The notes: generated by a model not told the origin, from the sequence alone. A DNA stretch of 64,000 bases from Trogon surrucura (GCA_020746105.1 CM036620.1:30847916-30911915); one strand, 5' to 3'. Counted from the first letter of the stretch, positions 47,281 through 61,180 are shown. Program-made: numbers and translations.

Positions 47281-50200
47281 GGAAAAGAACTGCAAAGCTG
47301 GCTTACTTTGGCTAAAAGAAAAGAACACCGCGTGACTGTGTGGTTCCTGACAGTTCCTTTTTTATTCCTTTTTTAACGCTTGCACTCGGGCACTAATGAA
47401 TGCTTTGTAGTCAGGTTGTGGCTGTCCATTTAGGAAAAGATGCCTTAGTAGTTTCAAATGACACACGTCCATCTACCAAATACGAATACCACTGTATGGC
47501 TGACTTGATTTTTTTTGACGTGGGCCTTAAGGAAAAAGTGCAGAGCTGAAACACCCTTTTAGCAAACTAGGCATTGTATGCTCAACTGTCAAATATCAAC
47601 ATTTGGTCTTCATATGTGTTCTTTAAAAATCACTTTTGGATGCAGTAGATGTCTACTTTTAAAACAAAAAGTCTCCCTTCCTTACCCTTGAAGTTCTTAG
47701 AAGAAGTTTGTATTGTACACCAAATTACTCTAAAAACAGTTTCCTTCCTAGAAGTTAGCAGTTTATTGTAAAATGAAAGTATGCGGTCAGACAAGTATTT
47801 TTTGACAGATTCTAGCATTCTTGAAGTTTTCTCAGAAATACATGTATGTGGAGGAAGGCAGGCTATATAACTGTGAGTGGTTGCTGAAGATAAACAGAGC
47901 TTTCTTGAAAAAGCTGCTAAACTAGCAAAAATAACCCATGCTTGTTAATAAATCACTTCCAATTTTGGAAACAATGAAGTTAGTCCCAGCTTTGCAAAAG
48001 CCTGCTAAATGATGAAGGATTTTTTTTCCCCCTCAGAATAGAAAGATTGACCTTTCAGAAGCAGGCAAGGTGGTAGAAAGACAGTAGTTCCATATTATAG
48101 TGGTCACTGTGATACAGCTCAGTGTTTGTAAATATGACAAAACCCCTTAGAAAAGAGACACCACAAGCTTCTCCGTGCCTCTTCTCCAAGGCGATTTAAT
48201 CACATTATTGACTAAAACTTTCACAAATATAAAGCTAGTCCATAGTTTTTACCTTTTCCATCCATACCCACAGCAGATGCACAGTCGAATTGTCAAGGTT
48301 CCTGCAGAGTCTTTTCACTACGTAAACAAAACAAAACAAGGCAGGTGTCCACTCTGGCTGGGTCACCGACTCATTTTGTGCGGTCAGATAACTCCTACCT
48401 GAGCAGGTGAAGTGCTCTTGTAGGTCAGGTCCTGACCTATCTCTGGTTTTGTCCAGTCTCCTACCCAATTTTTAATATTTCATTCAGAATGTGAGCAAAT
48501 GTGCTTGCATCGGTTATTGATGGTTTTTTTTTTTTTACGGCTGAATGTTCATTACAATGTTCATTAAACTGTATGTAATAGACCTAGAAATAAGAATGGA
48601 AGTACTGAATATAGGTCACTGTCGTGTTCCTATTTTAAGAGTTCTGTGGCATTTCTCCTGCCTGAGGAAAGCAAATCCACCTTACTGTGACACTCTTAAG
48701 TGTGGGCAGACTAAGAGAAAGGAGAACTAGAGCCTTACTGTAGAATCTTCTCTACATGTATGAAGCTTTTTTTCCTGGGTACGATTGTACGTCTTCTGGA
48801 GTCTTTCTTCAGAAGCCCTAAGGCACTTTTTAAAATGTTTTTAATCAGAAAGCACCGAGGTTTCCAAGGACTGGTTTATTAGTATTTATGATGTCTGTGG
48901 GCTTTACCAGCATATTTAACTTAACCCAGTGTAAGATCTGTACAGATACACAAATTCTGTGTCTGCTGCATTTCTGACTCAGAGAATCTTCTTATTGTTA
49001 CCACTCTGGTCATCCAGTGAAGAGAGTATGAGGAAAGAATAGCTTCCTATGATGAATATTATTTTATTCAATGCTTCTAGTTGGGGGCAGGATCGAAGCA
49101 AACAGTGTAAGATTACCAGGCATGCTACAGGGTGAATACCGCCATTGTGTCAGTTTAGATGAGTATCTCAAAATAAGTACAGACTCTGTCATGGGTTTGT
49201 TCTCTAGGTAAAAAAGCAATGGAAATCTTGTTTAGCAAGTTCAGCAAAAGGCACACCTGAAGTTTAATTATGTCTTCAGATACATGGGTGCAATTCTTAC
49301 TAAAGAGTTTTACCCAACTAGCCATCAACAGACTTGGGAATTTTGGTTTTTTTTGTATACTTGGAACATATGTTGATCAATAATCATGCCAGTGCACAGT
49401 GTGGGGAAAAGAGTTCCTCAGCATAATAAACAACTATCACCAGCCATAGCTTCCTCTGCCACATGTGTGTGTGAGAGATAGAGGTTATTCACCAATTTAT
49501 AATTTTCTGCCAATCTCCTTCTCCCCTGACCTTCAAAAGCCAATCTACCAAAAAAGCAGGGGGAGATGGAGGAGAGATGAAACAGCGCCTCTGCTATTTA
49601 CCTGAGGGATTTTTCATTGATGTCTCTTGGATTTGGGAATCTTGGATGGGATCTAAATTGCACTACTGGAATTTGCAGCGCTGAATGAGACAGTGGGAAG
49701 ACTCCCTGACCGGGGAGGAAGGCAGACGGGGACCACATTGTTCCTCTATCTCTCTTACACATTGCTTTCTCAGCAGAACACGTTTCTTTAACAGACCAAC
49801 TGCTTATTCTTTTTGCACACAGAAGGAAACATGCAGAACACCTGCTGGACAACACATTAAGTTATGTTAACAGCTGCCCGTAGCACTCAAAGGCAAGGTA
49901 GGAACAAGCAATAGGCCTGCAGAATATCTGCTCAGCACAAACCACAGGCAGAAAATGCTTCCCATCACCCTATTTAAAAACAAGTCCCGTTAATTTGAGA
50001 GTCACAAGAACTACTGTGTGTGCAGAATTGAACAAAAACAGTGAAGGAACTAGTTTTACAGTACTGGGAAACGTACGGGGAAAAACTCCCAGAGACGTTC
50101 CTAGGAAAGGAAAAAAAAAATCTCATGTTATAGAATAAGTTTTTAAAAAATGTTGGCTGAGCCATGCCAGCAATGGCTCTTCTTCATCTTCACAGGATTA

Positions 50201-50799
50201 AACCACTGAGGTGCTGATGTTTCTTCCCACGTCTTTCAGTACTACAAGAAACAGTGCTGTGCTTTGCCCACCTGCCTTTGGCCATGGCCAACCTCCAAAT
50301 CTTCAAAATATGATGAAACCCTCATTTCTACAAGCCAAATTACACAGCAGCAAAAGGAAACAGCCTTTATTATGTAACAGGCAAACAGCAGAAATGCTGA
50401 TTTATGAATTCAGGAGAGATATAACAGAAGCAGCAAAATCTGGCCTTCTCTTCTGCTCATGTTCCGCTATACTGGCAGCTTTTTCTTTTTTTCCTAATTA
50501 TTTTTCCTTGCCATAGGTCCATGAATGTGGAGAGAATAGGTGTCTGAAGCGTGGCGAATATGAAACTCCATGTAAAAGAATGTCACTCTCCGGTGTAAAG
50601 TTTTGATTTGGAAAACTGCTGTTTGTTTAATTTGGGGGGAAGAGTGGTGACTTCTTCCCTTTGTGAGCCACATATGGCCTGCACAAATTTGCTCGCACCC
50701 TCGTCCAGGAACAATCTCACCAGGGTATACTAAATGGAGTTTCACTGCACAGCAGTAAGAAAGGCAGACAAGTTGTCCTAAAATTTGCAGGGAATAGCC
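47281..50799. other. Non-coding stretch, no gene recognised
   Basis: AT-rich DNA, nothing recognised apart from short T-runs (for example 48523-48536). Confidence 0.55.
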
Positions 50800-51180
50800 A
50801 TGGAAGAGACCATTTAATCCATCTTCTTCTCCTAAACCAGATAAATCCTAGCTGTCACTTTTGACAAACACTTGAATAATCTGCTCTAGAAGACCTCTGC
50901 TAATGGAGATTCTTCCAAGTAGTCTTGTTTCAATAAACTTTTTACTCTTTGGACAGGTATAGCATTCCAGATGAGGCCTTGCCTTCTTTCTGAGAAGAAA
51001 GGTAACTTAATGCCTGACAAAGCCTCACAAAGAGGCCTATAGCCTGTGCCAAAATTGCCATTTTTTTCTCAAAACATCAACTGTTCAACTTGATATTCAC
51101 CGTACCTCCGAGAACTGCTGTTCCTCATTCAGTGTTGGTGCTCACAAGTGTTCCTGACTATGGAGACATTGCCTTTGTGT
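50800..51180 (-). mobile_element. Ancient, highly decayed CR1-like LINE, minus strand
   Basis: Weak but ordered similarity to the reverse complement of old amniote CR1 3' regions. AAACCAGATAAATCCTAGCT, TCACTTTTGACAAACACTTG, AATCTGCTCTAGAAGACCTC and TAATGGAGATTCTTCCAAGT are followed by TCCAGATGAGGCCTTGCC and CATCAACTGTTCAACTTGAT in the expected order, with deletions between. The copy is much older than those at 2.8-21.8 kb. Boundaries are approximate; a profile search is needed for certainty. Confidence 0.45.
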
Positions 51181-53340
51181 TACCAATATGAAAAAACCCA
51201 GAACAACTTCAGAAAAAGAAAAGCTAATGTGAAAAAAGAGAAGTTGATGTCTGCAAGGAGGAGGAAATACATACTGAGGGAATCTTAAAATAAGTAATTA
51301 TGCACTTTTCTGAGGGTCTGGTGATCCACTAGGCTGAATTTCTTGGACAAGGATCATGTCTGTGTTAGCTGAGAGGACTGCTGCTATCCCACGCATAACA
51401 CAGAAAGTTTTCCCCTGCAGAAGACGATCTGGACAACATCACGAACAGCTTCGTGTAGGCACTTGGTCAATGTGGCAGTAAAGAGAAGTGGGAAAGGCGG
51501 ATGCAATACAGTACTTAATGTTAGTCATACATACGGCTTTGTTAAGCTGTAGTGGGTGGAGACAGAAGTGTGTTGCAGAGAATGCAAAACACTAGAAAAT
51601 ACTTTCCTTGAGCTGCAGCACTAGAGGTGTGTGGTTTTGCCATGGGAAGGTCTGAATTCCCCTCCTCTTGTTCCAGTGAAACTTTCGGATGAAATATGCA
51701 AATTATGAGCATTCCCATGTATTCTGATTTCAAATACAACAGCCTGTGCTGGGTCAGGCAGAGGCAGCACAGAATGAGGGAACAGAAGCAGAACACAGTG
51801 AAAATGACATTGTAGGGTGAGATACCATACATTAAAGACAGAGAAGGGCTCGCAGGAGCTTCCTTTAGGCTCTCTAGCACAGTTTGGAGAAAGAGTATTC
51901 AAAGAAGGAACAGCCAACATGTTTCAGATTACTGAAAGGAAACAAATAACGATTGGGTGTACTTAATCTAAGAACTGCGCTGTCACAACCTGTTGCTGAT
52001 GCGAGTTCTTCTGTAAGTAGCCAGCATTCCTGTGAATTGGGACAACATCTAGGCTCCTGTAAGTGTCATGGGTTTGGCTGTAAGCTGGCGGTTGGCCGAA
52101 TGCGTTACTGATGTTTATACCTTTCTCCGAGGCATCTGCCCTTTAGCAGACTATGATAGAAACGGACAGTTGTTTGCTCCACTGGCACTTCTCAGCTGCT
52201 GCTGGCAGTTTCCCTGCCTGCTCCCTTCTCTAAAGACTTAACCACAGTACACCTGAGAGTACTGCTACGAAAACACAGTTGAGAAAATCTGTTGTTAGGA
52301 GCAACATATACAAAACGACCACCTACCCCAAGAAGCTATTTTCTTCATTTGTTTATTTTTGCAACACCCAGAAAGTTGTAGTTTATGCCACCAGCAGCTA
52401 GCGTGGTCACTTAAACAGTTTTTTCTAAAGCAGTGGCACGAACTGCTAAATTATCTAAAAAGAACAAACCAGCGTTCGGGGTTTTTTTACAGATTAGATT
52501 GAAGGAACAGGAAAAAGCTCTCCTGTAGTTCTCCCCTTTTGTTTCTAGTTTTAATATTTAATAAACATGTGATATTGTTTTAAGTTAGTCATGATGGTCT
52601 CGTGAAGTTAATATTTAAAGCAGATGGCTGCAGCACTTTAATAAGATGGTTGCTATAGAAACACAGCACTGTGAAAGCAATAGTTTCTGGGATACATGGT
52701 CTCCTCACTAAACATTTTAAAGACTCGATCTACATGTAGCAGGCCTGAAGAGGACTAACCAGGAAATGGAAAAGAAAGATAGTGTGCCTGTGTGGAATAT
52801 TTACTTCAGCTGGGGTCCACTTAAACCTAGCTGAATAGCTAAAATTTTTGTGGCTTGCTAAAGAGCTGCTTGAAACAACATGAAACATGAGAAGAGAGAT
52901 AAGCAAAAATATTGATGGAGGAGACAACTGTGGGCAGGAGACAGATCATTTCAGTTATCTTTTTTTGGAAGGTGAGTTGGGCTCGAACTTAATAAAAACA
53001 AATTTAAAAGCACAAAACACCCACAAACAGTTAGCTAATACACCCAAATATTTGCTTTGCAGTCCTCAGGCATTTTGTTTACTTCACCCTTGCATATCTA
53101 ACACTGCCTGTTAACACACTAGTTGCAGCCTAATACATGGGGAGGTACACATCCTGTACTTTCAGGGATTTGGGCTTTTTGTTACTGCTTCTAGTTTTCT
53201 CTGTTCTGCCAGAACCATTTTAACCTGAAAGAACCTGAATTCCTCTGCATATGCCAAAGAATTTTATAGACTATGACACAGACTTTAGAAATCCTTTTAA
53301 AATGTTAATTATGTATACAAATGTGAGTTTGCACTAAATC

Positions 53341-53363
53341 GGGGGGGGGGGGGGGGGGGGGGG
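53341..53363. repeat. G23 homopolymer
   Basis: Twenty-three consecutive G between AAATC and TAAATGG in otherwise AT-rich DNA. Confidence 0.93.
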
Positions 53364-55152
53364 TAAATGGCAGTCTTTTTGGAAGAGTTGCTGGTTCTCC
53401 TGTGCAGACCTGGGCAGGAAAGTGCTGCCTCATCTGCCCGTGTTTTTCCCTCCAGGGAATTAAGAAGTAGTTTTCAGCAGTCACAGAGGATGATTACACA
53501 GAGATATTGGTTGTAGAACTGTAGAAACGATGAAGCAAAGAAGGTTTCAAAGCAATGGTAACTTGATGTAAAGATAGAACTTGTGAGAAATACCCATCCT
53601 TTCATAAAATCTGGACATCCTGCTGGAACTCCTATCTTGCGGTACAGCTCCCAACAGTGCTGACCTGGACTGAAGTTCAGAGGGAACTGGAGAGAACCTG
53701 AACATTTTCTTTGCCTCAGTCTTTCTCTTGTTGCTGTTCTCCTGAACTCAGCAGGTGTTTGTGCTTGCATGTTTTTGTTTCCCTTCACACTATGAAACAT
53801 CGAAGCTGGGCAGGCCCAGTTGCAGGGTTTGCCTCTTCTATGAAGCTGAACAAACCATCATTTAAATGAAAAGAAAGACAGGGAAAAAGCTGTAAGAAAT
53901 GCTCGACTAATAGGGTTTTCCTTTACCCTGAGGCTTAATTTGTTTCATCAGTTCCTGTTTCTGTATGGTCATATCTGATTCTTCTATGGGCTTTTTCTAT
54001 GACTTAAAACTTTCAGAGGAGGAAAACCACAGATGATGTAAAACACCTCCCACCTTTCTGCTTTGTCACTATGGTCCTCACCGCCATCATCAGTCAAAGT
54101 GCATCTTGCCTATTTGGTACTGTCCTTTAGTCTCATTCCTTGGAAATATTCAAATATTATACCTCACCTCACTTGTGAAGCTTAGACTGCCTTATTCCTG
54201 ATTGTATTTTTCTCTCACCCCTGCAAAGTATTACTGTGAGCAGCACTGGCCAGAGCTTTGCGAGTTTAGCAAGTCTAGAAGTCAGAGGTATTCCCTGCCC
54301 TGCTTTACATATTGGCTGCTTTGGTTTGGGTGTATTTATAGTGCAGCAGTAGAGCCATAGACAAATATGCTGAAACATTTATCAAGCCCCTATTTGTGAA
54401 GCTCACTGTTTTAAGATCATTCTTCAGTACAGTATTCGTGCTCCATGGATGAGGAAGCTCACCCTCAGACTTATTTCACATGCACTTACATGTACACTGA
54501 ACATGCAGGCACAGCACATAAAAACGTACATAGTATCTCTGTGTCTATTTTCATAACAGGAATATTTTTAGGCATGACAGATATTATGAAGGAACTCTGC
54601 CCAGCTGCACTCAGGATGGATGGGGCGGGCTATTTTAGGTTATTACATAGCAGTTCTCAAAAAAGAAGGCTTTGTAGCATGCAGGCGAAAGCTTAGCAGG
54701 CAAGTCTGTCCCTGGAACACCAGCAAAAGGAGCCCCAGGGAAGGATGTAACCCTCTGGTCTGTGTGTAGGTTAGTCCCAGACCCAGCCGGTGGCCTCAGG
54801 AGGGCTCGCTTGATGTATGCGCGTCTCCCTCCAGTCCTAGCCTTTGACTGCTGCTCCATGTAGGGTTGTAGTACCTGCACTGAAAAAGCTTTTTTTTCCC
54901 CTTTTCCGTCCATTAACTACAGACCTGGGCACGAGCACTTTTACACGGTGATGGTTACTTAATCTCACAAATAGTGTCATTGACTGCAGTGAGATCGCGC
55001 GTGGTTTTAACTGCATCCATATAAGAAACTCGCAATATAGCCCTTTGGGAAGAAACAGATAACAATGAGGGGAATCAAAAGCACATTATATATCCTTACA
55101 GTATCTTAAGAGAAGGAGACCCCTAACTCAGCTGAGGCCTGAAGGTGTTGCT

Positions 55153-55174
55153 ATGGTACATAAATGGTACATAA
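55153..55174. repeat. 11-base tandem duplication
   Basis: ATGGTACATAA occurs twice head to tail. Confidence 0.9.
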
Positions 55175-57908
55175 ATATTTTTTCTGTATCTGTCAATTGT
55201 TTGTAAGTGCAAATACTGGGTATTGGGGCAAAACTTAGGACCCAACAAGTGAGACAGTGTAAAGCTGAGAAAATCCTTGTACCCTCAAGCTTAAAATACT
55301 GCTTTTATGGTAGAATACAAGAGTCAGAAGAGACAGAGGGCTCTTTGTAGGAGAATGACAACGGGAAAAATACAAACCCAGGCGTAGCATGGCTTCCAAT
55401 AGTAACATTTTGCCACTCGCCTGTGGTGCGGTGGCTTATCGTTCACATGAGCAGAAGCAGCAAAAAAGTCTGGCGGTTACAACCTCTGGGAGTGCTGCTG
55501 TTGTGATTATCTCATAGCACTATCTGCATTAGTCCTAAAGGGCTGGAAATCTTTTCTGTTGATGTAGTCATAATTAAATGTGATCCCATTGCAGTCAGTG
55601 GAGCTATTTGTGGAATTAACTAGTCACCAGTATGAGTAAGGGGGCTCATAAGTCAGCCAGCAGTTACTGTGGGAAACCTCTGTGGGTTAAACTGAAAGCT
55701 GTTGAGAAATGTTGATATTTAAATAGCAGACACAGTAGCTCAAGAACATGGGAGTAAGAAACTCTGCTTCTAACATTTCCTGGCATATGACAGTTTTGAT
55801 AAGGGGATTACTCTAAACAAAATTCTCAGTCTCAAGTATGTTCATAGCTTTAATTAGACCAAGCGTAGATGGAAATTTATAGTCTACTTAACCTTCTATT
55901 TAAATCTCTCTGATATGTTCCCCCTGCACACCTGTTTGAAATAAAATGTGAGTGGAAAGAATAAACTCGCGGTGCTCTTTTGGGCTTCCACTGTGTGAGA
56001 TAGGTGGCTGTGTCTGGGTAAGTTATCTTAGTTATTTAGTATTTAGAGTAATTTTTTACTAGACAACTGGGAGCTATGTGTAGAGAATACTTGTTAGTGG
56101 GTGCAATGGGAAACTGCAAGAAAGGGGCTACAAGAGGATGTTGTAACCAAAGTAGCCTGGAGTCTCTACTAGCCAAGTTTGGTAAGCTGCCACAGTAAGA
56201 TGCAACTAAGATATAATCCTGTCCCAGTTCTGTCTGTAAATTATATTTGCTTGAGTAAAGATACACCATTCACTCTTCTACACCACAACTTCGAATGTTA
56301 CAAACTAGGAGCGTTACTTCTGATGGGCCTGATTTACCCTCACAGGTGAAAGTGTGAATATCAAGTCTTCAAATGGTATTTCACATAAATTCTGTAAGAC
56401 ATTCTGTATTTGCTAAAGGGGGCCTTAAGCCCGTTTAATTTTGAAAAAGCTGTATGAAAGGGGAGTGAAGATCCTTACTACAAAATTCACCGTTGTGTGG
56501 TAGAAGTAAAGGCTTGAAGTGACAGCTGACAGATTACAGCATTGCAAGGATTACACAGCTGTACCCACCACACCTACCAGCCTGACCGAGGAGACCACAA
56601 CCTGTGAGCTGTTCTAAATTACAGGCATTGCATATGTGCTGACACTCTTTTTTATACATACATTTTGAAAAGACCTTCTCACAAGAAGCTGTAATCACAT
56701 GAGAAGACTCTTGACTTATTAAAAAACAACAAAAAAAGCATGCTCCTTAAATGCCCCTGCCGCACCCCCATAAAAATGGTGCGTTTCTGAACTTAACTCT
56801 AAACCCACTGAAGTGAGTAAAACAAATCTGATTTTGGTGATCTTGGAGTCAAATCATGAAGTTTAACAAATGCTGCCCAAGTGTAAGGATATGAAGAACA
56901 CTGACTTTTCATTAGAAAGCTCCTATTAAAATCCCACCTGAATTGCCTTTCTAATGTGCCCACCGACCTTTGGAATCAAAGTTTCTGATTGTTTGTATTT
57001 TAGCAGCAAGCTTGCCTGGACACTGAGCCTTCTCTTTTCTCTGCCTGCTGACTTCCCTTCTCCCTCCCCCTATTTACTCTGTTCTTTTCCTATCAGTACG
57101 TGCCACTGTGCTGTACATTGTGCAGTTACATTACCATTTATCTGATGGAGCTGAAAGCCTAGATCTTTCTCTGTAACTTTTGTGAGCCAAGCTTTAAAAG
57201 CTTCTCTGTCTCCTCCCCCTCCCAGATCCCTTCAGGGAAGAAGCAATACGAACAAGAATATGCACAGATCTCTCAAGAATACAAATCATGTTCTGAACAG
57301 AAAGTTGGCTCATGCATGTCAATTACTTGTTATAAAGGATAAAACATTCACCTATAGTTAACCTTTAGAGAGAATGGAAAAAAATAAAGTTATTGCTTGC
57401 TATATGCTATTTACTAAAGTGGCAACTGGCAGGATGTACTACAGAGGGGAGAAAAAAAAGTTGCTGTGGAGGATTCTGGGAGAGTAATTTTGAGCTGGTA
57501 GAGAGAGAGAAAGTCTCACAGTGAAAGACAAAATTGATTTGTTGCCAGGCTGTGCAACATGGGAAGAAGAGGCATGCTCGGTAGTTGAGTGCTTAATTGT
57601 CCTTTTTATACTCACTGCATTGTCTGTAGTCAGGGGGGAAAAAAAAAAAGCCCAGTCCTGAGTCAACTACTGCAAACGCAGAGGAGTTTTGGCCTGCCAG
57701 ACCCAATGGCCCCGCTTAAGCTCATTGCTTACATGTTTTAATAAAACACCTGTGGTTTCAGTCACTAGGAGATGTGCCATTGTTTATTGACTTCAGAGAA
57801 AGCTTGTTTCTGATGTATTAGTATCTGCCTTTTCAAAACACTTTTGCTTTTTCGTTGAAGAGGATGCGTCCCCTCATAATAATGCAAGTAGTGTTTGAGG
57901 CTTGCTTT

Positions 57909-57932
57909 ATTGATTGATTGACTGATTGATTG
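57909..57932. repeat. (TTGA)n microsatellite
   Basis: About five TTGA/GATT units with one ACTG interruption. Confidence 0.88.
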
Positions 57933-59429
57933 TGGATTTTTGCCCTCTATTGTGGGTGTTCAAAGCAGTAATATCTTCAGGAGAAGATTGCACTGGCCTG
58001 TAATAGCACAATTGTAAATCTGCCACTGCCATTAGATAGGATTAGCTTACTCCATGACTTACTAATGTAAACGTGCATAAATACAATTAGAGTTCCTAAG
58101 TTTGAAACTATTTTTGCCCATGAGAAACTGGACCCCACTCAGTTCTCCCTTTGACTTGAACCCAATGCCACTGCACAGTATCAGGGAGAAGAGACTTGCA
58201 CTCTGTGTACTGAAATGTTCTATACACCTCTTCATTCATGGCAAGGCCCAAAACAACCACTACTGTTCCATGGATAAAATAAAAAATAAACCTCTTGGGG
58301 CACACCATAAGTTACAAATGAATTTTTAAATTTTTCTGATTTTTTTAATGGTCTTTTTTTTAAGAACAGAAATGTTATTTGCTTAGGATCTGTCTGGTCT
58401 CTGTCTCAGGTATGAAGTCTGGCAGAATAACAGAAGTCAAAGGCTTCTCTGTTTACAGTGCAAACCCAAGTGGGAAGGTGATGTGAGGTTATTTAGTAGT
58501 CTAGATCCTGATCTGATGATGTGCACCTCAAAAGGCACGAGGAGTAGTTCAGTCCCACGCTTGCTCCAGACACTCACATTCCTGAGAGAGAGAGGCTGGT
58601 GCGTTAACTGTAATATTACCCATGGTGACAGTCAGGTGATGGCAATGTGGCTGGGATTGCTCAGGTCTCTTGACTTCTGGTCACCTTTTGGAGGTGAAAG
58701 CAGAGCACTTGAGCCAGTCATGCAGCTAGACCACTGGGATGTCAAGGGATGCAGGAACTGCAGTAAGTCATTCCTGGCTTGTTTGGGGTGGAAGGTGTTA
58801 AACAAGGGCATTTCCTTCTTTGGGAAATGGGTACTTGCAATAGAAAGTTATTTTTAGTCACCCTCTGCTCCAGGAGTTGATACATAGAGCCGTGACCTGT
58901 CTGCTGATAACACATTACTTCATTTGCAGCTCCACCGTTGACGTGCGCTCCACTATGTCCTTGCCTGAACCTGGCAGGCACCGTGTGGCAGAGTTGTCAT
59001 GGCACTGTTTGAAGGATTAAACTGCAGCAACGAGGTTGCTACCTGTTCAAACCAACACAGAAACCCTAAACAGACTCTCAGCACCAACACGTCTTAGCAG
59101 TAACGCATGAGGGGACAAGCTTACATCCATGTTACACCAGAAATATCTGGAACGGGACCATTTTGCAGCAGCGTAATTTGCGCAGTCTCATTGTGCTAAT
59201 GCCATTATTCAGACCTTGAGCCAAAATTCAACCAATGTGGCTCTGCTGAAATCGGTGGAGCCACCTCAGTCAGCAGCACTGTGACATCCGCCCTTGTCTC
59301 CTCTATTTCTTGCAAGATTACCAGGTATTTGGGGCCAAAGCAAACAGGGTGTATTCAGCGAGTGTCCAGTCTCCTTAGAAAGCTGGTCATGAGCAGCCAG
59401 CAACTACCCAACAGACTCCTTTCCTTCTC

Positions 59430-59710
59430 TCTGCCAGGTCCTGGCTGCTGCCAGCACAGCGCCACATCCATCTGGACAGCCAGACGAGCTGCTCACTTCG
59501 GAGGCAGCCCGGTTGCCTTTCCATGAATTGGCGTGGGGACGGCGTGGCGGCGTGCCGATCGGCTGGAAGCCTTCCGCCGGGAGCGCGTGCGTCACCTCTG
59601 TGGCACGCTCGACATCCCTTGGCCCGAGGCCCACGGCCTGCAATCCCGAGTCAATGCTCGAACTACGTTTGTCGCCCAGCTGACAGTGTAGTGACCTTAC
59701 TCCGTGACAC
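59430..59710. other. CpG-rich islet
   Basis: Dense CpG (GGGGACGGCGTGGCGGCGTG, CCGATCGGC, CCGCCGGGAGCGCGTGCG) in about 280 bases with raised GC, flanked by CpG-poor DNA. A 106-codon minus-strand frame (59404-59724) and a 71-codon plus-strand frame cross it without a recognisable product. Confidence 0.5.
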
Positions 59711-61160
59711 AGATTTGGTTCCATGGGTCACAGGATAGATACTGTATAATCCATTTCATCGTTTAGAAAGATACGTTCGTGGTAGCAATTATGAACTAGC
59801 CAGATGGGTAAATTCATCTTCACGTGTATTTTTGCCTGTGTAGTCACGAAAGACCTTTATCTCGTTGTGTCCATCCCTATTACCATTTGGTAACACCACA
59901 CTAGCTCTAGAAGTAGGTAAGAGCAACAATTACCATTCACAGAAAGCCAAACGTCACAATTTTGTTAGTGGTGGGACTTTAGAAGGAGGAAAACAGAAAG
60001 TCTTACTTCTTTATCATCTCCTTTCTTGGCTATATAAACTTTGTTTCTCCTCTCGCTTGCTCTGTTCACATTCTACAAGCTGAAAAGCATCACTGCTTTA
60101 TTTCAAAACTTGCTTTCATCAGCTTTTTCTTCTACTGCATCCAGAACCTCTTTTTTCATATCTAGCCTTTCCCATTCCACATTCTCCCATCTATTCTTGT
60201 CCTCCTTTAAGATCCTTCCATTTATCTCACCTCTTTTTTTTCCTAAAGAAGGCCAGACATCTGATTTCTCTAATCTAACCAAGGTCTGCAACTGGGTCTG
60301 GATGCATACAGCATTCTTTGCTGCTCACTTGCTCCCAAAGCACCTACACATTTTCTGCTTGTGTGACTACTCTGCTTTCCTTCGCATCTTTCAAACTTCT
60401 CTCTTCAGATCCCACCACTGAACCTTGCAATTGCCTTCAACTGTTTTGGAAACAGTTCCTTTTCTAAATTAAGAATTAGGAAGGGATGACTTCTGACATG
60501 CTCTTAGCTTCCTGTCCCTTTTGGTTCTGAGGTTCTCAAGCCTTTCATTTGTGTCACTTTAACGTGTGTGAAATTGTTCTCTGGGGAAACTTGTTGACTG
60601 GCACAAAATTCCTACCCTGCAGTTGCATGACTTAATGTGCATTAACAACCCAGAAGTTTCTAAACTGCACCACTTCTCTGCGCTGCCCATTTCTGAAGCA
60701 CTGCTTGAGGTGCACTGTCAAACACTTCTGATTTGCTTTCCCCAAAACATCAGTTACCAAGTTTCTCTCCAGAGAAGACAAGAAAGTTATCGATCCAAAG
60801 TACTATCCTCTAGCTAGTCCGAAATTACAGGAAGTTTACTGCTTGAAAAGGCTTTCTTGGTTTTACTTCTTACCTTCTCACCTCTCTCTGTGAACCCAGT
60901 GAATGTCTTCCATGAACCCGTTCCAGGTGCCTCTAGAGGAGGTCCTCACAAAATCCCCACTGACCTTGCAGGGTCCAGGAGTCACCTACTGTCCAGGCTT
61001 GTTTAAAATTAACCTTCTCTGCTGTCTCCTCTCCACCTGCAGTTCCTATGGACGTGGTTAAGGTGGTACATATGGCAGCTTTCTGCTCTTTGGTTTGAAC
61101 GTATTTCCCTTACTCACTAACAGCAGTGACCATTCTGCTCACTGCCACAAATTACTGCTG

Positions 61161-61180
61161 TCATAGAATCATAGAATCAT
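61161..61180 (-). repeat. CR1-type octamer tail scrap
   Basis: TCATAGAATCATAGAATCAT is the reverse complement of the CR1 terminal octamer repeated about two and a half times. No CR1 body follows, so this is either an extremely truncated insertion or a chance simple repeat. Confidence 0.4.

Larger units (their letters stand above)
51181..59429. other. Non-coding stretch with a poly-G tract and ancient-repeat scraps
   Basis: No supported gene. Contains G23 (53341-53363), an 11-base tandem duplication (55153-55174), a TTGA-type microsatellite (57909-57932) and four short scraps of a CATTGACTNCAGTGG-like motif (about 54978, 55585, 56805 and 59246). The patch at about 57,900-58,100 looks like conserved regulatory DNA in texture. 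Confidence 0.55.

Noticed and set aside
56325-56375. GGGCCTGATTTACCCTCACA as an ancient amniote repeat
   Set aside because: Only about 20 bases resemble the remembered repeat and the continuation does not follow; too weak to call.
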